The notes: generated by a model not told the origin, from the sequence alone. Counted from the first letter of the stretch, positions 1-9,177 are shown. The stretch is 64,000 nt of DNA from Paucimonas lemoignei (GCA_900475325.1 LS483371.1:3596001-3660000), one strand, 5' to 3'. A program made the numbers and translations.

Positions 1-985
1 TGAGGGGATGCACGGTGATGTCATTGCCCAGCTGAACATCTTCAGCTTCAAGGTTGTTCTTGTAGGCTTTGTAGTCGATGCCATACACCAGCTTGGACTG
101 GTAATTGCCGTCGGTGGCGAGGTTGTGGTTGTAGCGCCCGCCGAAAATGGTGCCTTTGCCGCTCACGGCGAGGTCGAAGATACCCGCTGTGACCAGACCG
201 TTGTCCACGTCCGAGTAACTGGTGAAGAAGTCCAGGGAATCGCCTAGCGCATATAAAGGCAGGTGATAACCCAGGCCGTAGACGCTGACCCGCTCGGGTT
301 TTTCCAGGGTGGTGGTGTATTGCAGGCTCATGACCTGATCGCGACCGAACAGGTTGGCGTTTTGCAACACCGCACCCATGTAGGTCTTGCCGGTTTCTTC
401 AGTGCCGCTGTTGTCCATGTTCAGCGACGCGCTCCACGGCGACTCATCCGTGACCTGCAAATCCGCGTCCACAGCGTCCTGCCCTTCGCTGTTCTTGAGC
501 TTCATCACCGTCTGTTTGGCGGGGTTTTCATTGGCCAGTTTGAGGCTTTTGGAGATCGCCGTAAGGTCGGGGGTCTGCCCCTCCTGCAATCCCGGCAAGG
601 CATTGCGTACGTTTTCATTGCTGAAATGCTGGTTGCCCGTGATTCGCACCTGGCCGATGCGTGCTTCCACGACCTGCAACACCACAACCCCGCCGTTCAA
701 CTCCTGCTCGGGCAGGTCAACGCGCACCAGTTGATAGCCGTGCCGGTGATAGGCCGCTTCCAGCGCTTCCTGAGCCTTGACCACATCAGCGAAATCACGC
801 TGGCCGCCGACAAAAGCGGCAACGCTTTGTTGAAGCTCGTTAGACGGGAGCAACGTGTTGCCACGCACTTCAAATTGATTGATATCGAAGCGCGGGGAAG
901 CAGGCGCAACTTCGTTGGCAGCGGCGACACCGGCGCACGTGGCCAGGGAAGCAGGCACCAGAAACAGCAACGAACGCAAAGTCAT
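1..985 (-). CDS. TpsB (ShlB/FhaC/HecB-type) outer-membrane transporter, C-terminus cut by window edge
   Basis: The reverse strand is open from an ATG at 985 to the window edge, giving the first 328 residues. A signal peptide (MTLRSLLFLVPASLATCAG) is followed by a mature start reading FDINQFEVRGNTLL, typical of the POTRA_2 domain of two-partner-secretion transporters. A second POTRA-like stretch (ARIGQVRITGNQHFSNENV) lies near residues 105-125, and beta-strand-rich barrel sequence follows (SASLNMDNSGTEETG onward). Proteins of this family export one large partner exoprotein (TpsA) across the outer membrane. No TpsA gene is visible, so it would lie beyond position 1 or elsewhere. The gene is divergent from the LysR gene at 1242. 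The family call is firm; the substrate is unknown. Confidence 0.85.
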   Translation of the reverse strand, partial: MTLRSLLFLVPASLATCAGVAAANEVAPASPRFDINQFEVRGNTLLPSNELQQSVAAFVGGQRDFADVVKAQEALEAAYHRHGYQLVRVDLPEQELNGGVVVLQVVEARIGQVRITGNQHFSNENVRNALPGLQEGQTPDLTAISKSLKLANENPAKQTVMKLKNSEGQDAVDADLQVTDESPWSASLNMDNSGTEETGKTYMGAVLQNANLFGRDQVMSLQYTTTLEKPERVSVYGLGYHLPLYALGDSLDFFTSYSDVDNGLVTAGIFDLAVSGKGTIFGGRYNHNLATDGNYQSKLVYGIDYKAYKNNLEAEDVQLGNDITVHPL

Positions 986-1241
986 TGTCAGGCCCTTGGG
1001 CAGCAGTAGATACGCAAATACTCAAATACGCACTGCATGCCGAGCCTGCAGGGGGTCTTCTTTTTTCGCAGTCTATCTGCTGTGATATCAAACTGAAATC
1101 AAAGAGTTTCTGCACCGACGGTTGGCGCGCGGGACTGTGCGGCAGTTCTCAGAGTCAAAGCATCCGGCGGCGGCCTTGGTAAGCCGCCTCAAAGTGGCTA
1201 CTCTCTGCGGCCTCATTGCAGTCAATCGATCAGGGCTTGAG

Positions 1242-2132
1242 ATGATTAGAGAGCTGAAGACGTTTATCTGCGTCGCGCAAAAAGGCACCTTCGCGGCGGC
1301 CGGTCAGCACGTGGGCCTGACCCAGTCGGCGGTCAGCGCCCAGATCAAAAACCTGGAAGACACGCTCGGCGTAAAGCTGTTCGATCGAACCGGTCGGGCC
1401 GCGACACTCAATTCGGCCGGGCAACGGGCGATACCGCTGGCCGAAGAGATCCTGCAAATCTTTGCCCGGATGGGCGCCGCCGACAGCGGCAATGACTTCC
1501 ACGGCGCCTTGCGTATCGGCGCCATCGGCACGGTTCAGACCGGCATTCTGCCCCAGGCCCTGGTGGCGCTCAGGGCCCAGGCGCCGTTCATTGAAACCAA
1601 CCTGGTGCCCGGCGTTTCCCTCAACCTGCTCAGCCAGGTGGATGCCGGCGAACTGGATCTGGCGATCATGATCAGACCGCCCTTCGCCCTGCCCAAGGAC
1701 CTGCACGCTGAAGTCATCGCCCGCGAGGAGTTTGTCTTGATTACCTCAAAGGACATTCAGGGAGATGACCCGCTGGCGATTCTGGCCGAGCAGCCTTTTG
1801 TGCGGTATGACCGAGGGTCTTTCGGCGGACGGCTGGTTACTCAGTTTCTGCGTCAGCAAAAAATCCATGTGCAGCAAGCGCTGGAACTGGATGAACTGGA
1901 TGCCATCGTCAAGATGGTCCGCAGCGGCCTGGGTGTTTCACTGGTGCCCAAGGCAGGCCTGTGGCTGGAACACGTCGGCAACTTGCGAGTGCTTGAGCTG
2001 GGCAAGCTGAGCTTCCACCGAGAAATCGTGCTGGTCTCCAGATACAGCCAGAAGCACTCACCGCTGTTCAACCTCTTCCGCAGCTGCGTGCTGGAAGTTT
2101 CAGGCACGCCATCGCTTGAAAGCCAACTGTGA
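1242..2132 (+). CDS. LysR-family transcriptional regulator
   Basis: The product is 296 residues, the usual LysR size. The N-terminal winged helix (MIRELKTFICVAQKGTFAAA, then QSAVSAQIKNLEDTLGVKLF) matches the LysR DNA-binding domain, and the rest is a periplasmic-binding-like effector domain. I chose the ATG at 1242 because the family begins there; upstream in-frame codons add a non-homologous extension. It is divergent from the TpsB gene and lies directly upstream of, and parallel to, the VOC-pxpBCA-MFS-accBC cluster, so it is the natural candidate regulator of that cluster. The inducer is unknown. Confidence 0.85.
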   Translation: MIRELKTFICVAQKGTFAAAGQHVGLTQSAVSAQIKNLEDTLGVKLFDRTGRAATLNSAGQRAIPLAEEILQIFARMGAADSGNDFHGALRIGAIGTVQTGILPQALVALRAQAPFIETNLVPGVSLNLLSQVDAGELDLAIMIRPPFALPKDLHAEVIAREEFVLITSKDIQGDDPLAILAEQPFVRYDRGSFGGRLVTQFLRQQKIHVQQALELDELDAIVKMVRSGLGVSLVPKAGLWLEHVGNLRVLELGKLSFHREIVLVSRYSQKHSPLFNLFRSCVLEVSGTPSLESQL

Positions 2133-2255
2133 ACCATGCTGGTGCAACACGAACATTTATGGTGCAAAACCGATTGAAAGGCGCCCGAGCATCGAAATTA
2201 TTGGCGCTCAGGACACAAAATTTCCGCTTTAACCCGTGAGGCTTCTGGTTAAGAA

Positions 2256-2269
2256 TTGATTCAGATCAA
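2256..2269. promoter_or_regulatory. Candidate ANR/FNR box
   Basis: TTGATTCAGATCAA is an exact match to the FNR/ANR consensus TTGAT-N4-ATCAA. It lies in the 159-bp gap between the LysR gene and the VOC gene, 23 bp before the GTG at 2292. A class II activation geometry (site centred at -41.5) would put transcription start inside the VOC gene. The site may therefore repress, or serve a start I cannot locate, or be fortuitous. Confidence 0.4.
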
Positions 2270-2291
2270 AACAAATCAATAGGAAATCACC

Positions 2292-2717
2292 GTGAGCCTC
2301 TCCCCCTTCCATCTGGCAATTCCCGTTTACGATCTGGCCGCCACCCGGCACTTCTACGGTGAGGTGTTCGGCCTCGCTGAAGGTCGCTCAAGTGAGCAGT
2401 GGGTCGACTTCGATTTCTACGGCCACCAACTGGTCATCCACGAACACCCAAAGACCGCTTCGCAAGAAAGCGTTCACAGCAATCCGGTCGACGGTCACGA
2501 TGTACCGGTGCCGCATTTCGGGATCATCCTGGAGTGGGCGCAGTGGGAAGCCCTGGCTGAACGCCTGAGAGCGCGCGAAACAAAGTTCGTCATCGAACCC
2601 TACATTCGCTTCAAAGGCCAGGTCGGCGAGCAAGCCACCATGTTCCTGTTTGACCCGTGCGGCAACGCACTGGAGTTCAAAGCGTTCAAAGACATGAGCC
2701 AATTGTTCGCCAAATAA
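2292..2717 (+). CDS. VOC (glyoxalase/dioxygenase superfamily) protein
   Basis: The product is 141 residues with a GTG start preceded by AGGAAA. It opens with [20 protein letters not shown], the first beta-alpha-beta unit of a vicinal-oxygen-chelate fold, and ends with [17 protein letters not shown], the family's second metal-ligand motif. Histidine in the first strand and glutamate in the last are candidate metal ligands. The reaction cannot be read from the sequence. It is the first gene after the LysR regulator and precedes pxpB, so it may belong to the same operon. Confidence 0.8.
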   Translation: MSLSPFHLAIPVYDLAATRHFYGEVFGLAEGRSSEQWVDFDFYGHQLVIHEHPKTASQESVHSNPVDGHDVPVPHFGIILEWAQWEALAERLRARETKFVIEPYIRFKGQVGEQATMFLFDPCGNALEFKAFKDMSQLFAK

Positions 2718-2879
2718 GCCTGTCTCAAGCGACCGTCGCCAGCAGAGCGACGGCGCATCCCAAGCCGTGAAGCCTTGCTGCGTTACGCCAGAACCTGTGA
2801 AAGCCGCCGCTTTCCCTGCCGGTTTCTGCGTGCCCGCCTGGCTGATGCTTTTGCCTGCTGCATGAGGATTAAGAACATC

Positions 2880-3671
2880 ATGTCCGACCTCAGTCGCACC
2901 CTTTGCGAATCGCTGGCCGCGCCTTTTCGCCCCGGGAGTGGGCAACCTCAATGGCAGTTCGAACCCTGCGGTGATCGCTGCGTGATCCTCGTGTTCGGCA
3001 GCATTTTTTCCACCGATCTCAATCGCCAGGCCGCGTCGGTCGGCAGTCGTTTGCGGGCGCTATCGGCAGCGGGCCTGTTGCCGGGTGTCACTGATGTGGT
3101 TTCGGCAATGGTCACCGTGGGCGTGCATTATTCGCCTGAGTGGATCGCCAGCGTTTGCCCGGACGCGTCGCCTTATGAGTCGGTCTGCACACTGGTAACG
3201 CAAGGGCTCATGGAGCCACAGGACGCTGCCCTGAGCACGGGCAACCAGGTCGAAATACCGGTGTGCTATGAACCGGCCTATGCCCCGGATCTGCAGGACA
3301 TTGCCCAGACATGCGGCATCACCGTCGACCAGGTCGTCGCGGCCCATACCTCGCACTGGCTGGATGTGCTGATGGTCGGCTTCGCACCGGGCCACCCCTA
3401 CATTGGCATGCTTGACGCTGCACTGGCGCTGCCCCGCCGCGCCACCCCGCGCAAACTGGTGGTGCAAGGCAGCGTCGGAATCGCCAACCGGCAAAGCGTG
3501 ATTTACCCCGCCGATCTCCCCGGAGGCTGGAATCTGATCGGCCGCACCCCGTTGCAGATGTTCGGCCCGGCGGGCGATCCGCCGTGCCTGTTGAAGGGCG
3601 GCGACAAAGTTCGATTCGTGCCGATTTGCGCGCGTGAGTTCGAGCAACTGGCGCGGGGGAATGCACAGTGA
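2880..3671 (+). CDS. pxpB: 5-oxoprolinase subunit PxpB (KipI family)
   Basis: The product is 263 residues. It carries the KipI / carboxyltransferase-C/D (AHS1) hallmarks HWLDVLMVGFAPGHPYIGML, the RRATPRKLVVQGSVGIANRQ region and YPADLPGGWNLIGRTPLQMF. In E. coli, PxpABC hydrolyses 5-oxoproline to glutamate using ATP. AHS1 is also half of the carboxyltransferase of urea carboxylase. The ATG at 2880 is preferred because TGAGGA at 2863-2868 sits upstream at a good distance; an earlier in-frame start lacks such a site. The stop overlaps the GTG of pxpC by 4 bp, so the two are translationally coupled. Confidence 0.9.
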   Translation: MSDLSRTLCESLAAPFRPGSGQPQWQFEPCGDRCVILVFGSIFSTDLNRQAASVGSRLRALSAAGLLPGVTDVVSAMVTVGVHYSPEWIASVCPDASPYESVCTLVTQGLMEPQDAALSTGNQVEIPVCYEPAYAPDLQDIAQTCGITVDQVVAAHTSHWLDVLMVGFAPGHPYIGMLDAALALPRRATPRKLVVQGSVGIANRQSVIYPADLPGGWNLIGRTPLQMFGPAGDPPCLLKGGDKVRFVPICAREFEQLARGNAQ

Positions 3672-4609
3672 CCATCAAGGTAATCAGACCCGGCATGCTG
3701 TCCACTTTCCAGGACACCGGGCGCCATGGGTTCCAGCACTGGGGCGTGCCGGTCAGCGGCGTGATGGATGAAGACGCCCACGCGCTGTGCAACCTGCTGG
3801 TGGGCAACCCGCAATCATTCACCACCCTGGAAATGACACTACAGGGCCCGACCCTGCAGTTTCAGGCCAGGGCGGTCATTGCCCTGGCCGGTGCGGATCT
3901 GGGTGCAGAGCTCGATGCCACTGCGCTCAAGCCCGGCGTCCCCGTGCGGGTATTTCCGGGCAGCGTCTTGAGCTTCGGCAAACGGCTCAGCGGTGCTCGC
4001 TGTTATTTGGCCGTGGCAGGTGGCTTTCTCCTGCAGCCCGTAATGAACAGCAACAGCACCTATTCACGAGGCGGCTTTGGCGGGCTGAGAGGCAGACCGT
4101 TGCAGGCCGGTGATCTGCTCCCCATCTGCTCATCGTTCGCCAACCCGGCGCGTGTCAGCCCGACCTCCAGACTCGGGGTGCATGACCCCCTCGCCAATGA
4201 GCCGATCAGGGTGCTTGCCGGGCGTGAATGGCAGGACTTTTCCACGCAATCGCAGGAAGATTTCCTGAGCCATCGTTACACACTGACCCATGATTCGGAT
4301 CGCATGGGCTATCGCCTCGATGGCACGCCATTGAACCTGTCTGCTCCCAGAGAGCTGTTGTCCGAAAGCGTCGCGTTCGGCACCGTCCAGGTGCCGCCGA
4401 GTGGCAAGCCGCTCATATTGATGGCCGACCGGCAGACCACTGGCGGCTATCCAAGGATTGCCCAGGTGGTGAGCGTGGATTTGCCGCGGCTGGCGCAGCT
4501 ACTGCCGGGTGATGCAGTCAGCTTTTCTTTAATTGATTTGAACGCTGCCCAGGCGCTGTTGTTGACACGGGCTCGCACGCTCAAAGCCATGGAGGTGTTC
4601 AATGCCTGA
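3668..4609 (+). CDS. pxpC: 5-oxoprolinase subunit PxpC (KipA family, biotin-dependent carboxyltransferase fold)
   Basis: The product is 313 residues with a GTG start overlapping the pxpB stop. The opening IKVIRPGMLSTFQDTGRHGF and the motif FQHWGVPVSGVMDEDAH are typical of KipA / carboxyltransferase-A/B (AHS2) proteins. Further conserved blocks are SDRMGYRLDGTPL and PLILMADRQTTGGYPRIAQV. It is the partner half of PxpB; the two fused would resemble the carboxyltransferase part of urea carboxylase. It overlaps pxpA by 8 bp. Length and all motifs look intact. Confidence 0.9.
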   Translation: MTIKVIRPGMLSTFQDTGRHGFQHWGVPVSGVMDEDAHALCNLLVGNPQSFTTLEMTLQGPTLQFQARAVIALAGADLGAELDATALKPGVPVRVFPGSVLSFGKRLSGARCYLAVAGGFLLQPVMNSNSTYSRGGFGGLRGRPLQAGDLLPICSSFANPARVSPTSRLGVHDPLANEPIRVLAGREWQDFSTQSQEDFLSHRYTLTHDSDRMGYRLDGTPLNLSAPRELLSESVAFGTVQVPPSGKPLILMADRQTTGGYPRIAQVVSVDLPRLAQLLPGDAVSFSLIDLNAAQALLLTRARTLKAMEVFNA

Positions 4610-5402
4610 AATAGATTTCAACAGCGACCTGGGCGAAGGTTTCGGCATCTATCGCGCGGGCGACGATGCGGCGATCCTGCCCCACCTGACCTCCGCCAAC
4701 ATTGCCTGCGGTTTTCATGCCGGGGATGCGCGTTCGATGCGTGCGACCGTCGCGTTGGCCGCCAGGCTGGGTGTGGCAGTGGGTGCTCATCCGGGTTTCG
4801 ACGATTTGCCGGGCTTTGGCAGACGCCTGATGAGCGTGTCTGAAGATGAAGTTTACGAACTCATTGTTTATCAGGTCGGCGCATTGATGGGTTTCACCAG
4901 GGCAGCCAATACTGAACTGCGTCATGTCAAACCCCATGGCGCACTGTACAACTTTGCCGCCACCCATTTACCCACTGCCCAGGCGATCTGCCGAGCCATC
5001 AAGGATATTGATGACCAACTTATCCTGTTCGGGTTATCAGGCAGTGCATTGGTCAGCGCAGCCCAAGAGTGTGGTTTGGCCGTCGCTCACGAAGTGTTCG
5101 GCGACCGCACTTATCAGGACGATGGAACATTGACACCCAGAGGTCAGCCCGGCGCCATGATCGACACTGTTCATGACGCAGTGGATCAAGTCATGAACAT
5201 GATTCTTTTGGGCGAAGTGCGTACGCGCCAAGGCATTTGGATACCCGTCAAGGCCGACACCCTGTGCATACACGGCGACCAACCCGGTGCAGCAGCGTTC
5301 GCCAGTGCAATCAGCCAGGCGCTGGTCCGTGAGGGCATCACGATAAAAAGTCCTGTTAGCCGCAACACCCTGCAAGTTGCACAGAGCGCCGCCCTGAAAT
5401 AA
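4602..5402 (+). CDS. pxpA: 5-oxoprolinase subunit PxpA (LamB/YcsF family)
   Basis: The product is 266 residues. It starts with EIDFNSDLGEGFGIYRAGDD, the LamB/YcsF signature, followed by ANIACGFHAGDARSMRATV, VGAHPGFDDLPGFGRR and LRHVKPHGALYN. These carry the conserved acidic and histidine residues of this family, which adopts a deacetylase-like barrel fold. PxpA is an essential subunit of the PxpABC 5-oxoprolinase. The start overlaps pxpC, so B, C and A form one coupled unit. A 227-bp gap separates it from the downstream permease. Confidence 0.9.
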   Translation: MPEIDFNSDLGEGFGIYRAGDDAAILPHLTSANIACGFHAGDARSMRATVALAARLGVAVGAHPGFDDLPGFGRRLMSVSEDEVYELIVYQVGALMGFTRAANTELRHVKPHGALYNFAATHLPTAQAICRAIKDIDDQLILFGLSGSALVSAAQECGLAVAHEVFGDRTYQDDGTLTPRGQPGAMIDTVHDAVDQVMNMILLGEVRTRQGIWIPVKADTLCIHGDQPGAAAFASAISQALVREGITIKSPVSRNTLQVAQSAALK

Positions 5403-5629
5403 AGATCCCAATAATAAAAAGGAACATCAAAATGACACGTGAATTAAACCTCAAGTTTTAACTGCCGAGCTTAAAACCTCGTCTGCAAACGGATTATCCA
5501 TGGATGGCATTACCTGGGCGATTAGAGGCCCGAACGCGTCGTGGACGATCAGTTTGCAGTACGTAAATCTTTAGGCAGAACCCTCTGCCGCATAACTCTT
5601 TTGGCCAGTGGCCAGAGTGGAAGGTATTT

Positions 5630-6976
5630 ATGTCTCGTGTTCTATCTGAAAGTCCAAACGTCTCGGTCATTGATGGTGCGGCTGAAACACCGGCTTCGGC
5701 AACTGATTCGACACTGATCGCCAAGCGCGCCGCCATGGCGTCTGCCACGGGCACGGCCGTGGAATATTATGAATTCAGTATCTACGGCTATATGGCGACC
5801 ATTATTGCGCCGCTGTTTTTCCCCGGTGACAACCCGGCCGCGGCCCTGCTGGCAACCCTGGCAGTGTTCGGCATCGCCTTTGTCATCCGCCCCGTTGGCG
5901 GCATAGTGCTCGGCCGCCTGGCTGATCGTATCGGCCGGCGCAAGGTGCTGCTCAGCACGGTCATTGGCATGGGCACCGCAACGGCGTTGATCGGCATCCT
6001 ACCCACAACGGCACAGATTGGACTGGCCGCACCGATTCTGCTGGTGCTGTTGAGGCTGTCCCAGGGTTTCTTCGCCGGTGGCGAGGTGGTGGGCGCAGCC
6101 GCGTTTGTGGCGGAGTCTTCCCCCAATGGCCGCCGCGGTTTTTTCGGCTCGTTCACTCCGCTCGGGGTGGCAGTGGGTGGCGCCACGGGCGCTATCGTTT
6201 GCGGGATCACCACCGGGCTGCTCAGTGCCGAACAACTGCAGGCATGGGGCTGGCGCATCCCGTTCTTCCTGTCAATTCCACTGGTGGCTTTCTCGTTTTA
6301 CATGCGCCACAACGTTGAAGAAACGCCTGAGTTCAAAGCCTTCCTGGCCAAGGACAAACCTCCTGTCGCGCCTGTCCGGGAAGTGTTCAGCAAAAACCTG
6401 CCTTCGCTGCTTCGGGTGATCGTGTTCGCCTCCGCGCAGAATGCCGGGTATTTCATCGGCATGGTGTTCATGAACATCTACCTGACGACGTATCTGCACT
6501 TCGACAAGTCCAAGGTGTACTGGGTGATTGCAATCATCAGCCTGTGCATGGCGGCGATGATGCCGTTCTGGGGTGGCCTGTCAGACCGCATCGGCCGCAA
6601 GAAAGCGTTAAGCATCGGCTTTCTGGGCTACGCCATTCTGGTGGTGCCCATGATGATGATCATGGACAGCGGCAGCCTGTGGATTGCGGCATTGGCGATG
6701 TTCGTCGCAACCCTGCCCATGCCGATCGTGCAATCGGTGGGCTACCCCACTTACGCGGAACAGTTTCCCACCCGTGTGCGTTATACCGCGATGGCCATCA
6801 GCATTAACCTGGGCGCCATCCTGGGCGGCGGCATCACGCCGTACGTTGTCACTTCGATCATCACCAAAACCGGAAACCTGCTGGTCCCTGGCTACTTCAT
6901 GGCCGGGGCGGCCGTCTGCGCGCTGCTCGCGATACTGACACTGCGCGAAACCTCCAAAGGCGACCTGCTTCGGTAG
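5630..6976 (+). CDS. MFS transporter, metabolite:H+ symporter (MHS) subfamily
   Basis: The product is 448 residues with about 12 hydrophobic segments. MHS features are visible: ATGTAVEYYEFSIYGYMATI in helix 1, GRLADRIGRRKVLL between helices 2 and 3, and a second copy GGLSDRIGRKKALS between helices 8 and 9. Relatives take up dicarboxylates, proline/betaine, shikimate or aromatic acids with protons. Its place between pxpA and accB suggests that it imports the substrate of the cluster, such as 5-oxoproline or a related lactam or amide. That substrate is inferred, not shown. Confidence 0.85.
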   Translation: MSRVLSESPNVSVIDGAAETPASATDSTLIAKRAAMASATGTAVEYYEFSIYGYMATIIAPLFFPGDNPAAALLATLAVFGIAFVIRPVGGIVLGRLADRIGRRKVLLSTVIGMGTATALIGILPTTAQIGLAAPILLVLLRLSQGFFAGGEVVGAAAFVAESSPNGRRGFFGSFTPLGVAVGGATGAIVCGITTGLLSAEQLQAWGWRIPFFLSIPLVAFSFYMRHNVEETPEFKAFLAKDKPPVAPVREVFSKNLPSLLRVIVFASAQNAGYFIGMVFMNIYLTTYLHFDKSKVYWVIAIISLCMAAMMPFWGGLSDRIGRKKALSIGFLGYAILVVPMMMIMDSGSLWIAALAMFVATLPMPIVQSVGYPTYAEQFPTRVRYTAMAISINLGAILGGGITPYVVTSIITKTGNLLVPGYFMAGAAVCALLAILTLRETSKGDLLR

Positions 6977-7067
6977 GCGCCTGCCGCCCTCTTCCAGCCC
7001 TGGCGTTCTCATCGTTCGATCAACCCGAGAACGCCGGCCTCTTACACCGCACATAAGGTCACGTTCG

Positions 7068-7502
7068 ATGGATATCGAAAAAATAAAACAACTGGTCAAG
7101 TTGCTTGAAACCTCCAGCCTTGCAGAAGTTGATCTCAAGGAAGGCAGCAATCGCATACGCCTGCGTCGCTCGCCCGAACCGCCAGCCAATCAGAACGCAA
7201 ACGTTCAGGCGCCCACAGCCAATTCGATAAACGCGCCGCACACCCCGCTCGTGGAACCGAAACTGCCAGGCACCGTTGTGGGCGCTCCCTTGGTCGGCGT
7301 CTTTTATCGCAAGGCATCGGCAACGTCGCCTGCGTTTGTCGAGATTGGCCAGCGTGTGGAAAAAGGTGATGTGTTGTGCATCGTTGAAGCCATGAAAATG
7401 ATGAACAACGTAGAGGCCACCTGCGCCGGTGTGATCGAAGCGGTGATGGTCGAGGACGGTCAGCCCGTTGAATACGACCAGCCGTTATTCACTATTGTTT
7501 GA
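7068..7502 (+). CDS. accB: Biotin carboxyl carrier protein, probably a second copy linked to pxpABC
   Basis: The product is 144 residues. An N-terminal helix ([20 protein letters not shown]) and a Pro/Ala/Asn-rich linker lead to a biotinyl domain with the canonical EAMKMMN motif. Biotinylation is expected at about Lys110. The domain also has the AccB-type insert ([20 protein letters not shown]). It is shorter than typical housekeeping AccB (about 155), because of the linker. It precedes accC by 17 bp. The location beside pxpABC and a permease, not beside aroQ, argues for a dedicated carrier of a second biotin enzyme. Confidence 0.88.
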   Translation: MDIEKIKQLVKLLETSSLAEVDLKEGSNRIRLRRSPEPPANQNANVQAPTANSINAPHTPLVEPKLPGTVVGAPLVGVFYRKASATSPAFVEIGQRVEKGDVLCIVEAMKMMNNVEATCAGVIEAVMVEDGQPVEYDQPLFTIV

Positions 7503-7519
7503 GCCGTGCAGAGGTTGTC

Positions 7520-8881
7520 ATGAGTGAAGAACCCCGATTACTGAAGGTCCTGATCGCCAACCGCGGCGAAATCGCCTTGCGCATCTTGCGTGCCTGTAAA
7601 GAACTGGGCATCAAGACCGTCGCGGTCCATTCCACGGCAGACCGTGAGCTGATGCACCTGGGCCTGGCAGACGAAACCGTCTGCATCGGCCCGGCGCCAG
7701 CCAACCTGTCGTACCTGAACATTCCGGCCATTATTTCGGCTGCTGAACTGACCGGCGCCACGGCGATTCACCCGGGCTACGGCTTCCTGGCGGAAAACGC
7801 CGACTTTGCCGAACAGGTAGAGAAATCCGGCTTCGCCTTCATCGGCCCCAAAGCTGAAACCATCCGCCTGATGGGCGACAAGGTGTCGGCCAAGGACGCC
7901 ATGAAGCGCGCCAACGTGCCAACGGTTCCAGGTTCTGACGGCCCACTGCCGGAAGATGAAGAAACCGCCCTGCGCATCGGCCGTGAAGTCGGCTACCCGG
8001 TGATCATCAAAGCCGCTGGCGGCGGCGGTGGTCGCGGCATGCGCGTTGTGCACAAGGAAGAAGACTTGATCGAAGCGGCCAAGCAGACTCGCGCTGAAGC
8101 GGCTGCCTGGTTCAGCAACCCGATGGTCTACCTGGAAAAATACCTGACCAACCCACGTCACGTGGAAGTCCAGGTCATTTCCGACGGCCAGGGCCAGGCG
8201 ATTCACCTGGGCGACCGCGATTGCTCGCTGCAACGTCGTCACCAGAAAGTGCTGGAAGAAGCGCCAGCACCGTTCATCGACGAACAAGCCCGCAAAGACG
8301 TGTTCGCCGCTTGCGTAAAAGCCTGCGTGGACATCGGCTACCGTGGCGCTGGCACGTTCGAGTTCCTGTACGAGAACGGCCGTTTCTACTTCATCGAGAT
8401 GAACACTCGCGTTCAGGTAGAGCACCCGGTTTCGGAAATGGTCACCGGTATCGACATCGTCAAGGAGATGCTCAGCATCGCCGCCGGCAACAAACTGTCG
8501 TTTACCCAGGATGACGTCGTCATTCACGGGCACTCGCTGGAATGCCGGATCAACGCTGAAGACCCGAAAACCTTCATCCCGAGCCCAGGCCTGGTCAAGC
8601 ACTTCCACGCGCCAGGCGGTAACGGCGTGCGGGTCGACTCGCACCTGTACAGCGGCTACAAGGTTCCGTCCAACTATGACTCGCTGATCGGCAAGCTGAT
8701 CACCTGGGGCGCGACCCGCGACGAGGCCATGGCCCGTATGCGCAATGCCCTGGACGAAATCGTGGTCGACGGCATCAAGACCAACATCCCGCTGCACCGA
8801 GATCTGACGCGAGATGAAGGCTTCTGCGAAGGCGGCGTCAACATCCATTACCTGGAACACAAACTGGCAGGACAGTCGTAG
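7520..8881 (+). CDS. accC: Biotin carboxylase, AccC type, probably a second copy
   Basis: The product is 453 residues, a full-length biotin carboxylase that would carboxylate biotin on AccB using ATP and bicarbonate. Landmarks in order are [37 protein letters not shown], the ATP-grasp glycine loop [33 protein letters not shown] and [20 protein letters not shown]. The sequence is strikingly like the Pseudomonas housekeeping AccC as I remember it. I used the ATG at 7520, which has AGAGG upstream; a TTG at 7499 is possible but overlaps accB. The REP pair downstream probably marks the end of the cluster. Confidence 0.9.
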   Translation: MSEEPRLLKVLIANRGEIALRILRACKELGIKTVAVHSTADRELMHLGLADETVCIGPAPANLSYLNIPAIISAAELTGATAIHPGYGFLAENADFAEQVEKSGFAFIGPKAETIRLMGDKVSAKDAMKRANVPTVPGSDGPLPEDEETALRIGREVGYPVIIKAAGGGGGRGMRVVHKEEDLIEAAKQTRAEAAAWFSNPMVYLEKYLTNPRHVEVQVISDGQGQAIHLGDRDCSLQRRHQKVLEEAPAPFIDEQARKDVFAACVKACVDIGYRGAGTFEFLYENGRFYFIEMNTRVQVEHPVSEMVTGIDIVKEMLSIAAGNKLSFTQDDVVIHGHSLECRINAEDPKTFIPSPGLVKHFHAPGGNGVRVDSHLYSGYKVPSNYDSLIGKLITWGATRDEAMARMRNALDEIVVDGIKTNIPLHRDLTRDEGFCEGGVNIHYLEHKLAGQS

Positions 8882-8914
8882 CCCATCACGCCAGCCCAGG
8901 TTCAGCACTGCCTC

Positions 8915-9119
8915 TGTGGGAGCGGTGCTTGCCCGCGATTCAGGCGCATTGGTTGTGCAGGAAAACCGCGTCATCGTTCTTCGCGAGCAAGCTCGGCTCC
9001 CACAGGGGCGGGGTAATTCCGGTGGACTCCACCATCGTCTTAAGCGAGCTAATCGGAATGCCGGCCGCTCGCTCCAACAGAAGAGTGCCGAATCTATAGG
9101 AGCAGTGGTTGCCCGCAAC
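8915..9119. repeat. REP pair (REPIN), TGTGGGAGC type, plus a decayed half-copy
   Basis: A REP reading TGTGGGAGCGGTGCTTGCCC (8915-) is followed about 65 bp later by the inverted partner ending GAGCAAGCTCGGCTCCCACA (to 9005). This is the standard REPIN layout. A third, degenerate copy (ATAGGAGCAGTGGTTGCCCG) lies at about 9095-9119. The stretch between accC and nemR holds no gene. Confidence 0.8.
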
Positions 9120-9138
9120 ACCTTCAAAAAATGGCTTG

Positions 9139-9156
9139 TAGACGACTGGTCGGTTT
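9139..9156. promoter_or_regulatory. Candidate NemR operator upstream of nemR
   Basis: TAGACGACTGGTCGGTTT matches the site before nemA at 9784 in the form TAG-N2-GACYGGTC-N2. It lies 22 bp before the nemR ATG, where autorepression would be expected. The right outer arm is degenerate compared with the nemA copy. Confidence 0.65.
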
Positions 9157-9177
9157 TACTTTAGAGTGCTCGCCATT

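Noticed and set aside
7538..9127. 529-codon minus-strand open frame across accC
   Set aside because: It is antisense to a full-length biotin carboxylase with all motifs and has no domain of its own.
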